From the NCBI GenBank assembly GCA_020632955.1, contig JACKEO010000001.1, forward strand, positions 332,001-396,000: a DNA stretch of 64,000 bases. Reading direction: 5' to 3'. This DNA is from Alphaproteobacteria bacterium. Its GTDB lineage: Bacteria; Myxococcota_A; UBA796; GCA-2862545. The notes under the pieces are model-generated. The model was not told the origin of the DNA and did no database searches. It was given only the letters and a program-made list of their open reading frames with translations. Each line of letters opens with the position of its first letter. Position 1 is the first letter of the stretch. This document shows positions 6,794-16,085 of the stretch, piece after piece. The position numbers and the translations under genes were made by a program.

Positions 6794-8853
6794 TCCCCGA
6801 GCTCGGCACCCTCCTCGTCCACGCCAGCCTCTTCTTCGCCGCCGTCGGCGCCGTCCTCGGGATGTGGGCCGGCGCGTGGCGCCACCTCCAGGCGTGGGCC
6901 TGGGCGCGGCGCGCGGCCTACGGCTTCGCCGCCACGATGCTCGGCGCCAACCTGCTGATGGTGGTGGCGCTGGTGCAGCGCGACTTCAGCGTCCGCTACG
7001 TGGCCGAGGTGGGCTCGCACGCCACGCCCCTGTACTTCACGATCGTCAGCCTCTGGGCCTCGCTCAACGGCTCGATCCTGTTCTGGGGCGGGGTGCTGGC
7101 CGTCTACACCCTCGCCTTCCTCGCGATCGAGGGTCGCCGCCACCGCGAGTACATGCCGTGGACCATCGGCGTGCTGCTCGCGAACAGCGTCTTCTTCGCG
7201 GTGCTGGTCAGCTCGGTGGCGAACCCCTTCGCGCGGGTCTCGCCGGTGCCGCTCGACGGTCCCGGCCCCAACCCGCTGCTGCAGAACCACTGGCTGATGG
7301 CCTTCCACCCCCCCACGCTCTACCTGGGCTACGTCGGGATGGTGGTGCCCTTCGCGATGATCTGCGCGGCCCTGCTGGCCGGGCGGCTCGACGCGGGCTG
7401 GATGGTGCCGCTCCGTCGCTGGATGCTGGTGCCCTACACCTTCCTGTCGGTGGGCATCGTGCTCGGCGGCTGGTGGAGCTACGGCGTGCTCGGCTGGGGC
7501 GGGGCCTGGGCGTGGGACCCGGTGGAGAACGCGAGCTTCCACCCCTGGCTCACCGCCACGGCCTTCATCCACTCGGCGATGGTCTTCCAGCGCCGGGGCA
7601 CGCTGCGCATCTGGACCCTCGTGCTGGGGATGGCCACCTACCTGCTCACCCTGGTGGGCACGTTCATGACGCGCTCGGGCGTCTTCAACTCGGTCCACTC
7701 CTTCACCCAGTCGAACATCGGGCCCATCTTCCTGGCCTTCATCGCGCTGGTGCTCGTGGCCAGCGTGATCCTCCTCGCGGTGCGCGAGCACACCCTGGCC
7801 ATCGACGAGGCCGAGCCGGCCGCCCGCACCACGCTGATGTCCGCCCTCTTCGGGCGGCGCCTCACCCTGTGGAGCCGCGAGTTCGCCATCCTCGCGCAGA
7901 ACGCCGTGTTCACGGTGTTCACCTTCACGGTGCTGCTGGGCACGCTCTACCCGCTGATCACCGACGCCCTGCAGGACCGGAAGGTCAGCGTGGGCGAGCC
8001 CTACTTCGACCGCTGGGCCATGCCGCTGGGCCTGCTCATGGTCTTCCTCATGGGCGTGGGTCCGGTGCTGCCGTGGGGCCGCCTGTCCCCGCAGCGCGCC
8101 CTCGCGCGCCTGGGTCCGCCGCTGGTGGGCGGCGCCCTGCTCGCCGGGGCCATGGCCGCCCTCGGCTTCGTCAAGCCGGGCACCCAGGCCGCCCTCTTCC
8201 TCGTCGGCTACGCGGCGTGGGCGAACGTGGGCGAGCTCGTCACGCCGGCCCTGCAGCGCGCGCGCAGCCGCAGCGAGGCCCTCCCGCTGGCCCTGGTGCG
8301 GGTCTTCCAGCGCTCGCGGCGCCGCTACGGCGGGCTCATCGCCCACCTCGGCATCCTCCTCGCCGTGGCGAGCATCGCCCTGTGGAAGGGCTACAAGCTC
8401 GAGGCCGACGTCACCCTCGCCCCCGGCGAGACGGCCGAGCTCGGCGGCTACAGCGCCACCTTCGTGCGGGCCACGAAGGACCGCCGCACCGACACCGCAC
8501 CCGACGGGCGCGAGGTGCTGCGGCGCACCGAGGTGGGCGCGCGGTTCACGGCCCGCCGGGGCGCCACGGAGCTCGGCGAGATCGTCCCCACCATGAACTA
8601 CTACCCCACGCAGCGGGAGCCGATCTTCACGCCGGCGGTGCACAGCTCGGCGGGGGCCGACCTCTACCTGTCGCTCACCGAGCTCGATCCCGACGGCACC
8701 TACGTGGTGGTGCGGATGATCGTGATGCCCGGCATCCTCTGGCTGTGGGTGGCGCCCGGCGTCATCGCGCTGGGCACCCTGCTCACCCTGTGGCCCACCC
8801 GCCGCGCGAGCACCCTCCCCCTGCCCGTGGGCGTCGAGGGGCAGCAGGCGTGA
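6790..8853 (+). CDS. ccmF: Heme lyase CcmF
   Basis: Large integral membrane subunit of the cytochrome c heme lyase, which attaches heme to the CXXCH of apocytochromes. The 687-residue protein has more than ten hydrophobic segments and the WWD domain GWGGAWAWDPVENASFHPWL near residue 240. LQNHWLMAFHPPTLYLGYVG near residue 165 and GTFMTRSGVFNSVHSF near residue 290 are also family hallmarks. The C-terminal periplasmic part (about residues 540-660) precedes a last membrane helix. The GTG start at 6790 overlaps the ccmE stop; the longer frame to 6325 is out of register with any CcmF N-terminus. Confidence 0.97.
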   Translation: MIPELGTLLVHASLFFAAVGAVLGMWAGAWRHLQAWAWARRAAYGFAATMLGANLLMVVALVQRDFSVRYVAEVGSHATPLYFTIVSLWASLNGSILFWGGVLAVYTLAFLAIEGRRHREYMPWTIGVLLANSVFFAVLVSSVANPFARVSPVPLDGPGPNPLLQNHWLMAFHPPTLYLGYVGMVVPFAMICAALLAGRLDAGWMVPLRRWMLVPYTFLSVGIVLGGWWSYGVLGWGGAWAWDPVENASFHPWLTATAFIHSAMVFQRRGTLRIWTLVLGMATYLLTLVGTFMTRSGVFNSVHSFTQSNIGPIFLAFIALVLVASVILLAVREHTLAIDEAEPAARTTLMSALFGRRLTLWSREFAILAQNAVFTVFTFTVLLGTLYPLITDALQDRKVSVGEPYFDRWAMPLGLLMVFLMGVGPVLPWGRLSPQRALARLGPPLVGGALLAGAMAALGFVKPGTQAALFLVGYAAWANVGELVTPALQRARSRSEALPLALVRVFQRSRRRYGGLIAHLGILLAVASIALWKGYKLEADVTLAPGETAELGGYSATFVRATKDRRTDTAPDGREVLRRTEVGARFTARRGATELGEIVPTMNYYPTQREPIFTPAVHSSAGADLYLSLTELDPDGTYVVVRMIVMPGILWLWVAPGVIALGTLLTLWPTRRASTLPLPVGVEGQQA

Positions 8854-9407
8854 GCCCCTGCGTCCAGCGCCGCCGACGCGGGCGCGTGAACCTCGGGGTG
8901 CTCCTGGGCGGCCTGGGCATCGTCGCCGTGCTGCTCGCGGTCCTCGCCTCGGGCTTCGGCAACGACCCGCGCGCCGTGCCCAGCGTGCTCGACAGCCAGC
9001 CGGCCCCCACCTTCGTGCTCACCGATCTCGACGGCCAGACCTGGGACCTCGCGCGCCTGCGCGGCAAGCCCGTGGTGATCAACTTCTGGTCCACGTGGTG
9101 CGGCCCCTGCAAGGCGGAGCACCCGCTGCTGCAGCAGGCCGCCCGGCGCTTCCCCGACGTGCAGTTCCTCGGGGTGATCTACGCCGACGAGCCCGAGGCG
9201 TGCCGGCGCTACCTCGCCCAGGCGGGCACCACCTACGACCACCTCATCGACCCGGACGGTCGCATCGCGATCGAGTACGGGGTGGCGGGCGTGCCCGAGA
9301 CCTTCTTCGTCGACCGGCAGGGGGTCATCGTCCACAAGCACACCGGGCCGCTGTCGAGCCAGGCCGCGCTGGACTGGCTGGGCGCCATCACCGGGAGCTC
9401 CGAGTGA
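8850..9407 (+). CDS. ccmG: Thioredoxin-like CcmG/DsbE
   Basis: Membrane-anchored periplasmic thiol reductant that keeps the apocytochrome CXXCH cysteines reduced. An N-terminal anchor spans about residues 14-35. The thioredoxin fold has its active site in FWSTWCGPCKAEH (Cys 84 and Cys 87) and the cis-Pro in AGVPETFFVD. The GTG at 8850 overlaps the ccmF stop (GTGA). A second in-frame GTG at 8886 would start just before the anchor and is an alternative. It is 185 residues long, with the stop overlapping ccmH. Confidence 0.95.
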   Translation: MSPCVQRRRRGRVNLGVLLGGLGIVAVLLAVLASGFGNDPRAVPSVLDSQPAPTFVLTDLDGQTWDLARLRGKPVVINFWSTWCGPCKAEHPLLQQAARRFPDVQFLGVIYADEPEACRRYLAQAGTTYDHLIDPDGRIAIEYGVAGVPETFFVDRQGVIVHKHTGPLSSQAALDWLGAITGSSE

Positions 9408-9922
9408 CCCATCGTCTCGCCTTCATCGGCCTGTGGGCCCTGCTGTCGGCGGGCGTGGTCCACGCCGCGCAGCCCCCCACCGAGGTGGGCCTCATCGAGG
9501 GCATCGCCCCCGGTGCGCCGCCCCCGCCCGGCGAGGTGGACGCGCGCGCCCGCGAGATCGGCGCCGGCCTGCGGTGCCCCGTGTGCCAGGGCCTGTCGGT
9601 GTCGGACTCGAACTCGGCGGCCGCGCTGCAGATGCAGGGACGCATCCGTGATCTCGTCGCCGCCGGCTACGACCGCGAGGCCATCGAGGACTACTTCGTG
9701 AGCAAGTACGGCGAGTGGGTCCTGCTCGCGCCGCGGTCCCGCGGCGCCTGGCTCCTGCCCCTGGCGGCCGGCGTGATCGCCCTGGGTGTGCTGGGGCTGC
9801 GCCTGCGCGGCGGCGAGGACGACGACGCGGGGCCCGACACCATGGTGGACGAGCGGCACCCCGCCCCGATGGACGACCCCTACCGGGCCCGCCTGCGCGC
9901 GGAGGTCGACGATGATCGGTAG
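9404..9922 (+). CDS. ccmH: Cytochrome c maturation protein CcmH
   Basis: Periplasmic-facing thiol protein that works with CcmG on the apocytochrome. It has a cleavable signal (VTHRLAFIGLWALLSAGVVHA), the redox motif LRCPVCQ at residues 57-62 with LSVSDSNS following, a three-helix domain, then one membrane helix (about residues 110-130) and a short Asp/Glu-rich tail. The 172-residue form is the short CcmH without the TPR part, which here is a separate downstream gene. GTG 9404 overlaps the ccmG stop. Confidence 0.95.
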   Translation: MTHRLAFIGLWALLSAGVVHAAQPPTEVGLIEGIAPGAPPPPGEVDARAREIGAGLRCPVCQGLSVSDSNSAAALQMQGRIRDLVAAGYDREAIEDYFVSKYGEWVLLAPRSRGAWLLPLAAGVIALGVLGLRLRGGEDDDAGPDTMVDERHPAPMDDPYRARLRAEVDDDR

Positions 9923-11426
9923 CGCCGTCCGCACCGTCACGGCCGTGCACGTGGCCGTGGTCCTCGCGCTGGTCTTCGGCCTGTCGTCGGCCGGGGTCAC
10001 CCCCGACGTCATGGTGGCCGAGTCGTGGTGGTACGCCTTCCTGGCCGCCAACGCGGGCGTGCTCGCCGGCAACCTCGCGATGGGCGCGCTCGCGCGCCGC
10101 CCGGCCGACGCGGAGCGTCTCGAGCGCGAGGGCCGCCGGGAGGATCTGAGCGACAGCCACGCCGTGGTGGTGGAGCAGCTGCGGGCGCTGGAGGCCGAGC
10201 GCGACAAGCTCACCCCCGAGGACTACGTCCGCGAGCGCACCGCGCTGATGGCCGTGGGCGCGCAGGCGGCGCGGGAGCTCGACGAGGGCCCCCCCACGGC
10301 CTCCGAGGTCACGGCCGTGCAGCTCTCGGCGGCCTTCGCCCCGGTGGGCGGCGCCCCCACCTCGCCCGCCACGTCCCCCATCAGCTCCGCCGGCACCGGG
10401 CTGGGCGAGTCCGCCCTCGCGCGGCGCCTCACCGCCGAGCGCGACGCCGACCCCGACGCCTTCGACGACGCGATGCGCCTGCTCGGCTACGCGCGCCACC
10501 GCGTGGGCGCCGAGTTCCGGGGCGCCGCCTACGTGCTCGCCATCTTCGCCCTCGCCGGCACGCTCTACATCCTGGCCGGCAACCAGTCGCGCACCCGGCA
10601 GGAGGGCATGTCGATCACCGGCGGCGACAGCGTCCGCTCGCCGTCGGCCCGCGAGGCCGCATCGACCGCTCCTCCCACATCGGCCCAGGGCGAGATCGCC
10701 GAGCTCCGCGCCCGCCTCGCGGCCGACCCGGACGACCTCGACGCGCTCAACGGCCTGTCGGCCCTGGCGGTGCGGGAGGGCGACCTGCAGGCCCTGATGG
10801 AGCACAACCAGCACGCGCTGGAGGTGGCCCCCGCCGATCCCACGGCGCGCACCTACCGGAGCGTCGCCCTGCGCGCGATCGGGCGCACCGACGAGGCCCG
10901 CGCCACCCTCGACGCCGTGGTCCGGGACGACCCGAAGCACGTGCTGTCGCGGCTGCTGCGGAGCCAGCTGGTGGTGGGCTCGGATCCCGACCTCGCCGTG
11001 GCCGACCTGGAGGCGGCCCTCGCGGTGGAGGACAGCCCGATGCTCCGCCAGCTCCTGGCCGACGCCCAGGGTCGCGCCGCGGAGGCCCACACCCCCGCGG
11101 AGGTGCTCGTCTCGGGCAGCCTGGAGCTCCCCGAGGGTGTGTCTCCCGAGGGCTTCCGCACCGTCTTCGTGTCGCTGCGCCCGCCCGGGGGCGGCATGCC
11201 GCTGGCCACCGCCAAGCTGGAGCCGGGCCCCTTCCCCCTGGAGTTCACGGTCACCACGCGCGACCGCATGGGCCCCATGGCCGCGGTGCCCGTGCCGCCC
11301 GCCTTCGTCGTGAAGGCCTGGCTCGACACCGACGGCAACCCGATGACGAAGACGGACGCCGACCCCCTCATCGAACGCGCAGACGTCGCCAAGGGCACCA
11401 CCGGTCTGGTGCTGCGGCTGGAGTGA
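9912..11426 (+). CDS. CcmI-like TPR protein (cytochrome c biogenesis)
   Basis: The 504-residue protein has two N-terminal hydrophobic segments (about residues 12-30 and 40-58), a charged cytoplasmic region with ALEAERDKLTPEDYVRERTA (typical of the CcmI/CycH N-terminus), and a further membrane segment near residue 207. TPR-like repeats follow at about residues 255-380 (for example LAADPDDLDALNGLSALAV), and then a beta-rich C-terminal domain. In CcmI the TPRs capture apocytochrome C-termini. Position last in the ccm set, with an 11-base overlap with ccmH, supports the assignment. The middle is unusually long and Ala/Thr/Ser rich. Confidence 0.85.
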   Translation: MIGSAVRTVTAVHVAVVLALVFGLSSAGVTPDVMVAESWWYAFLAANAGVLAGNLAMGALARRPADAERLEREGRREDLSDSHAVVVEQLRALEAERDKLTPEDYVRERTALMAVGAQAARELDEGPPTASEVTAVQLSAAFAPVGGAPTSPATSPISSAGTGLGESALARRLTAERDADPDAFDDAMRLLGYARHRVGAEFRGAAYVLAIFALAGTLYILAGNQSRTRQEGMSITGGDSVRSPSAREAASTAPPTSAQGEIAELRARLAADPDDLDALNGLSALAVREGDLQALMEHNQHALEVAPADPTARTYRSVALRAIGRTDEARATLDAVVRDDPKHVLSRLLRSQLVVGSDPDLAVADLEAALAVEDSPMLRQLLADAQGRAAEAHTPAEVLVSGSLELPEGVSPEGFRTVFVSLRPPGGGMPLATAKLEPGPFPLEFTVTTRDRMGPMAAVPVPPAFVVKAWLDTDGNPMTKTDADPLIERADVAKGTTGLVLRLE

Positions 11427-11429
11427 GCC

Positions 11430-12524
11430 TTGACCGCCATCGTCCCCGCCACCGACGCCGGCCTCGCGCTGGCCGCCACCGCCCTGCGGGAGGGGCGCCC
11501 CGTCGTCATCCCCACCGAGACGGTCTACGGCCTCGCTGCCGACGCCACCTCGCCTGACGCGGTGGCGTCGGTGTTCGCGGCCAAGTCGCGCCCGTCCGAC
11601 GACCCGCTCATCGTGCACGTGGCCCCGGGCCTGCTGCCTCGCCCCCGGGTGGAGGGGCTGGTGACCCTGGGCGTGGTGGCCGAGGACCTGGAGCCCGCCC
11701 AGCGCGCCACGGCCGACGCTCTCGTCGACGCCTTCTGGCCGGGGCCCCTCACCCTGGTGCTGCCGCGGGGTCCGGCGATCCCGCTCGCGGTCACCAGCCG
11801 CCTCGAGAGCGTGGCCATCCGCATGCCCGCCCACCCCGTGGCGCGCGCCGTCATCGAGGCTGCGGGCCGTCCCCTCGTGGCCCCCAGCGCCAACCTCTTC
11901 GGCCGCATCAGCCCCACCACCGCCGAGGCCGCCCAGAGCGAGCTCGAGGGCCGCATCGGCCTCGTGGTGGACGGCGGCCGCTGCGACGTGGGCGTGGAGT
12001 CCACGGTGGTGCGGGTGGACGCCGACGGCGGCCTGGGGCTGCTGCGGCCGGGCGCGGTCACCCGCGTGGATCTGGAGCGCGTCGCGGGCACCTCGCCCTA
12101 CGACGTGCAGGCCGCCGAGGGCATCGCGGGCTCGCCCGGACGGCTGCTCCGCCACTACGCCCCGTCCACGCCCCTCGTCATCGTGGGCACGGGGCCGTCG
12201 GGCTGGCAGGAGCCCCGCTGGGCCGACCTCCGCCGCCGGCTCGCCCAGGGCACCGGACGCCTGGGCTACATCGCGTGGAGCTCGCCGTCCGAGGCCATCC
12301 GCATCGCGCTGGGGGGCGCCTCGACCGACCTCCACGTGCGCACGCTGGCGCCCGACGGCACCGTGGCCGAGGCCGCACACAGCCTCTACGCCGTGCTCCG
12401 CGAGCTCGACGAGCTGAAGGCCGACCTGCTGGTGGTGGAGCGTCCGCCGGGCGGCGGGGGTCTCGCCGACGCGGTGGCCGACCGCCTGGGCCGCGCCGCC
12501 CACGGCACGCCGCCGCTGGCCTGA
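11430..12524 (+). CDS. tsaC: L-threonylcarbamoyladenylate synthase (Sua5/YwlC/TsaC)
   Basis: Makes threonylcarbamoyl-AMP from Thr, bicarbonate and ATP for the t6A37 modification of ANN-decoding tRNAs. The N-terminal YrdC domain shows VIPTETVYGLAADA near residue 30, PSDDPLIVHV near residue 56, and SANLFGRISPT near residue 153. A C-terminal Sua5 domain starts at the linker GRLLRHYAPSTPLVI near residue 240. At 364 residues this is the two-domain Sua5 form. The only usable start is TTG 11430, three bases after the CcmI-like gene, so it is probably the last gene of the ccm operon. Confidence 0.95.
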   Translation: MTAIVPATDAGLALAATALREGRPVVIPTETVYGLAADATSPDAVASVFAAKSRPSDDPLIVHVAPGLLPRPRVEGLVTLGVVAEDLEPAQRATADALVDAFWPGPLTLVLPRGPAIPLAVTSRLESVAIRMPAHPVARAVIEAAGRPLVAPSANLFGRISPTTAEAAQSELEGRIGLVVDGGRCDVGVESTVVRVDADGGLGLLRPGAVTRVDLERVAGTSPYDVQAAEGIAGSPGRLLRHYAPSTPLVIVGTGPSGWQEPRWADLRRRLAQGTGRLGYIAWSSPSEAIRIALGGASTDLHVRTLAPDGTVAEAAHSLYAVLRELDELKADLLVVERPPGGGGLADAVADRLGRAAHGTPPLA

Positions 12525-12546
12525 TCGCGCCCCCTCGGAGGGTCAG
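12521..12546. terminator. Hairpin with embedded stop codons between convergent genes
   Basis: CCCT and AGGG enclose a three-base loop, and the outer CTGA and TCAG are the stop codons of tsaC and of the FHA activator. The left side has an unpaired bulge. A compact two-way terminator is plausible. Confidence 0.35.
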
Positions 12547-14171
12547 CCCTCCAGGCCGTGCTTGCGCATCCGGTAGAGCAGGCTGGTGCGCGGCAGGCCG
12601 AGCAGCCGCGCCGCCTCGGCCCGGTTGCCCCGGGCCTGCCGCAGGGCCTCCGCCAGCCGACCCCGCTCGGCCTCGTCGGCGGTGCGCTGGATCGGGGGCG
12701 CTGCGCCGGCGGCGAAGGGATCGAGCGTGAGGTGCGCCGCCTCCACGCGCGGGCCGTGCAGCACCACCGCGCGGGTGAGCACGTTGCGCAGCTCCCGCAC
12801 GTTGCCCGGCCAGTCGTGCCCCCGGAGCACGCCCAGCGCCTCGGGGGTGAGCGAGGCGCCCGGGTGGTGACGGGCCAGCAGCGTGGCGGCGAGCTCGGGC
12901 AGATCCTCGAGGTGGGTGCGCAGCGGCGGCAGCGGCACGGTGAGCACCGCCAGCCGGAAGAGCAGGTCGCGCCGGAAGCGACCGGCCTCCACCAGCTCCG
13001 CGAGGTTGCGGTGGGTGGCGGCCACCAGGCGCACGTCGGGGAACTCGGGCTCGGCGCCCCCCACCCGCTGCACCTCGCCCGACTCCAGCACGCGCAGCAG
13101 CTTGGCCTGCACGTCGGGCGCCATCTCGCCGATCTCGTCGAGGAAGAGCGTGCCCTTGTGGGCCCGCTGGAAGGCACCGTCACGACGCCCCTGGGCCCCC
13201 GTGAAGGCGCCCGCCTCGTGACCGAAGAGCTCGGCCTCGACGAGCTGCGCGGGCACCGAGGCGCAGTTCACGGCGACGAAGGGGGCATCGCACCGCAGGC
13301 TGGCCTCGTGCAGGCCCCGCGCCGCCAGCTCCTTGCCCGTGCCCGACTCGCCCCACAGGAGCACCGTGGCGTCGTGCCGGGCCACGCGCTCCAGCGTGGT
13401 GAAGAGGCGCTGCAGCCCGGCCGACCGCCCCACCAGCTCGCCGAAGGAGGCGCGGGACCGGCCCTCGTCCTCCACCACCACCTCGCGCACCTCGAGCTCG
13501 TGCCGCCCCACCCGCAGCGTCTCGCCATCGCGGATCGGCGTGGGCTCACGCACCCGCAGCCCCGCGAGGAAGGCCGGCCGCGCCCCGGGCTCCACCAGCG
13601 CGCGCCCGCGCACCACCCGCAGCAGCACGGCGTCGGGCGGGAGCTCGTCGCCCAGCACCACGTGGGCGCCGGGCCCCCCCACCCGCACGCGGGGGCGCGA
13701 CAGCTCGAAGCGCTCGCCCTCGCACGCGCCGCCCACCGCACGCAGCACCACGCGCCGTGCCGCGCAGCGCTCCCCCACGTCGAGCAGCTCCTCGTGGTCG
13801 GCCGGCCGCGCCAGGCGCGTGACCGTGCCCGCACGCCCGTCGGCCTCCTCGACGAAGCGCGCCTCGAAGGCCCCCAGCCCCAGCGTGCTGCCCGGCGCGA
13901 GCGGCCCCTCGGCCACCACCACGCCATCCACCTGGGTGCCGTGCCGGCTCTGGTCGACCACCCACCAGCCGCCCTCGCGCTCCTCGAGCACGCAGTGGGT
14001 GCGGCTGACCGCCTCGTCGGGCAGTGCCACGTCGCAGGTGTCGGCGCGCCCCAGCACCACGCGCGGACCGCGCAGCAGGTAGGACAGGACGACGCGGTCC
14101 TGGCGGAGGATCTGCAGGTGCGGCACCCGTCCTCCCGTGTCTGGCTGCCGGTGCATCGACTTCATCGCCAC
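12543..14171 (-). CDS. FHA-domain sigma-54-dependent transcriptional activator
   Basis: Enhancer-binding protein that opens promoters bound by sigma-54 polymerase. An N-terminal FHA domain (about residues 25-105: GPRVVLGRADTCDVALP, VSRTHCVLEE, HGTQVDG) should bind phosphothreonine. A second, weaker FHA-like segment lies at about 160-235. The AAA+ domain (about 243-465) has Walker A GESGTGKE, an intact GAFTGA loop for sigma-54 contact, Walker B GTLFLDEIGE, and RLVAATHRNL. A Fis-type helix-turn-helix ends the 542-residue protein (RAEAARLLGLPRTSLLYRMR). The start is GTG 14171 with GGAGG five bases upstream. It is divergent from a Ser/Thr kinase gene, a likely signalling partner. This FHA arrangement is common in myxobacteria. 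Confidence 0.95.
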   Translation of the reverse strand: MAMKSMHRQPDTGGRVPHLQILRQDRVVLSYLLRGPRVVLGRADTCDVALPDEAVSRTHCVLEEREGGWWVVDQSRHGTQVDGVVVAEGPLAPGSTLGLGAFEARFVEEADGRAGTVTRLARPADHEELLDVGERCAARRVVLRAVGGACEGERFELSRPRVRVGGPGAHVVLGDELPPDAVLLRVVRGRALVEPGARPAFLAGLRVREPTPIRDGETLRVGRHELEVREVVVEDEGRSRASFGELVGRSAGLQRLFTTLERVARHDATVLLWGESGTGKELAARGLHEASLRCDAPFVAVNCASVPAQLVEAELFGHEAGAFTGAQGRRDGAFQRAHKGTLFLDEIGEMAPDVQAKLLRVLESGEVQRVGGAEPEFPDVRLVAATHRNLAELVEAGRFRRDLLFRLAVLTVPLPPLRTHLEDLPELAATLLARHHPGASLTPEALGVLRGHDWPGNVRELRNVLTRAVVLHGPRVEAAHLTLDPFAAGAAPPIQRTADEAERGRLAEALRQARGNRAEAARLLGLPRTSLLYRMRKHGLEG

Positions 14172-14299
14172 CGCGTCCTCCCGCTTGAGCCGTCCTCCCC
14201 CCGATGACCCGCCCAGCGCCCCACGGGCAGGAAGCCCGAGGCGCTTGGTCCAAGTCCGGGCCGACCGGGCCGATAGAGCGCCCGAGGGACGGAGAGGAC

Positions 14300-16060
14300 G
14301 TGACGGAGGGCAACGGACGCGTGATCCACCTGCTGGGCTGCCTCGGACGAGGCGGCTTCGGCGAGGTGTACCGGGCCCGCGTCGAGCGGCCGTCCGGGCT
14401 GTCCACGCTCGCGGCCCTGAAGGTGCTGCACGCCGAGGTCGATCCCCGCAGCCAGGCCGGCCGCCGACTGCAGGACGAGGCCCGTCTGCTCGGCCTCATC
14501 CGCCACCGCGCCATCCCGCAGGTGCTCGACGTGCTCGAGGTCGAGGGCCGCCTGGGCCTGCTGGTGGAGCTGGTCGAGGGCATCGACCTGTCCCGCGCCC
14601 TGCGCGGTCCCGAGCCGCCGGGTCCCCGCGCCGTCCTCGAGGCGCTGGCCACCGTGGCCGACGCGCTCCACGCCGCCTGGTCCACGCCCCTGCCCGACGG
14701 CTCGGGCCGCACGGGCATCGTCCACCGCGACCTCAAGCCCGCGAACATCCGCCTCGCCCGCGACGGCGCCGCCCGCCTGCTCGACTTCGGCATCGCCTGG
14801 TCCGACGCCGTGGCGCGGGCCGCCATCACCCAGACGAGCGCCCTGGTGGGCAGCCCCGCCTACATGGCGCCGGAGCGCTTCGACGGCGCCAGCCCCACCC
14901 CCGCCAACGACATCTTCGGCCTGGGGGCGGTGCTGTACGAGGGGCTCACCGGCCAGCGCCTCTTCGCCGACCTGTCCTTCAAGGACCTCGCCTCGATCAC
15001 GCTGTTCGAGGATCGCTACGCCCGCGCCGTGGAGGAGCGGCTGGTGGAGGTGCGGCGCGTCCACGGGCGCCCCCTCGAGCAGCTGGTGGCCACGCTGCTC
15101 GCCTGGTCCCCCCACGCGCGTCCGCCCGCGGAGGACGCGGCACGCCTGCTGGAGTCCACCGCCGCCGCACTCCCCGGCCCCGCGCTGCCCGCCTGGTGTC
15201 GCGCCCACCCCTGGCACCTGCAGCGAGACAAGGACGGACCGTGGGTGGGCTGGGACCTCCTCGAGACGAGGCCGGGGGTGCTGGTGGCCCGCCTCGATCC
15301 CCACGCCGACGACGGCCCCGTCACCACGCCCTCCGTCGCCGAGCCGCCGCTCGTCCTGTCCGAGGAGCTCGAGCCCGTCACCACCTCCCTCGAGCTGGAG
15401 CCGCTCGGGCCGCCCGGGAGCGCGTCGCGCCGGGGTCCCGGCGTCGCCTGGGGCGTGCTCGGCCTGCTCGCCGCCGCCGGGTGGGCGCTCGCCGTGATCC
15501 TGGCACCTCGGCCGGAGCCGGCCTCCCCCGTCGTGGCCGTCACGCCTCCGCCCGCGGTCGCGCCCGCCGAGGTCGACGAGGTCCGCGAGCCCCAGCCGAC
15601 GCCCGCCGAGGAGCCGGAGGTGCTCGCCGCGGTGCGCACGCCGCCGCCGTCCCGCCGTCCGCGCGACAGGGCGCCCGCCACGCCGCCGCCGGCCGTCGAG
15701 CCGGTGGTGGTGCCACGGCTCGCCCCTGCGCCCCTCCCGGAACCCGCGGCCCTCCAGGAGCCCGCGGCCCTGCCGCAGGCCGCGGCCGTCGCGCCTGATC
15801 CCGCGCCGCGCCGCGCGTCCGCCCCCGCGCCGGAGCCCGTGGGTCCCCTGGTGCGCGTCGCGAGCGATCTCGGCGAGGTGCAGGTGGCCCTCAGCGACGG
15901 CGTGCGCACCACGCCCCTGCCCGCGCGGGTCGCGCCCGGCAGCTACACCATCCTCGCCACCGAGTCGGGCATCACGCGCCCCGAGGGCAAGGTGGAGGTG
16001 GGCAGCCAGGATCTGGTGGTGCGCTGCGTCCACGGCTTCTGCCGAGGCGTGCCGCCCTGA
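14300..16060 (+). CDS. Membrane-bound Ser/Thr protein kinase with PEGA-like C-terminus
   Basis: Eukaryotic-type kinase. Within about residues 8-270 are the glycine loop LGRGGFGEVYRA, the lysine in LAALKVL, HRDLKPANI, DFG in LLDFGIAW, and YMAPERF. A membrane helix near residue 420 is followed by a long Pro/Ala/Glu linker and a C-terminal beta domain that looks like PEGA (VRVASDLGEVQVAL...), expected outside the cytoplasm. I chose GTG 14300 (586 residues): it has GGAGAGG upstream and a C-G-A-T-A-G box 26 bases before it, whereas the ATG at 14204 has no ribosome site. It is divergent from the FHA activator, which could read its phosphothreonines. Confidence 0.93.
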   Translation: MTEGNGRVIHLLGCLGRGGFGEVYRARVERPSGLSTLAALKVLHAEVDPRSQAGRRLQDEARLLGLIRHRAIPQVLDVLEVEGRLGLLVELVEGIDLSRALRGPEPPGPRAVLEALATVADALHAAWSTPLPDGSGRTGIVHRDLKPANIRLARDGAARLLDFGIAWSDAVARAAITQTSALVGSPAYMAPERFDGASPTPANDIFGLGAVLYEGLTGQRLFADLSFKDLASITLFEDRYARAVEERLVEVRRVHGRPLEQLVATLLAWSPHARPPAEDAARLLESTAAALPGPALPAWCRAHPWHLQRDKDGPWVGWDLLETRPGVLVARLDPHADDGPVTTPSVAEPPLVLSEELEPVTTSLELEPLGPPGSASRRGPGVAWGVLGLLAAAGWALAVILAPRPEPASPVVAVTPPPAVAPAEVDEVREPQPTPAEEPEVLAAVRTPPPSRRPRDRAPATPPPAVEPVVVPRLAPAPLPEPAALQEPAALPQAAAVAPDPAPRRASAPAPEPVGPLVRVASDLGEVQVALSDGVRTTPLPARVAPGSYTILATESGITRPEGKVEVGSQDLVVRCVHGFCRGVPP

Positions 16061-16085
16061 TACGGTGCCCGCCGCGGAGGGCGTG

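Noticed and set aside
6715..8643. 642-codon minus-strand frame opposite ccmF
   Set aside because: Antisense shadow; CcmF motifs on the plus strand are complete.
9492..12503. 1003-codon open frame on the minus strand across ccmH, the CcmI-like gene and tsaC
   Set aside because: It spans three well-supported genes on the plus strand and has shadow-type composition with no domain.
12543..14171. Direct regulation of the 58 kb operon by the FHA activator
   Set aside because: Tempting because of the sigma-54-like promoter, but nothing in the sequence links them; myxobacteria carry many such activators.
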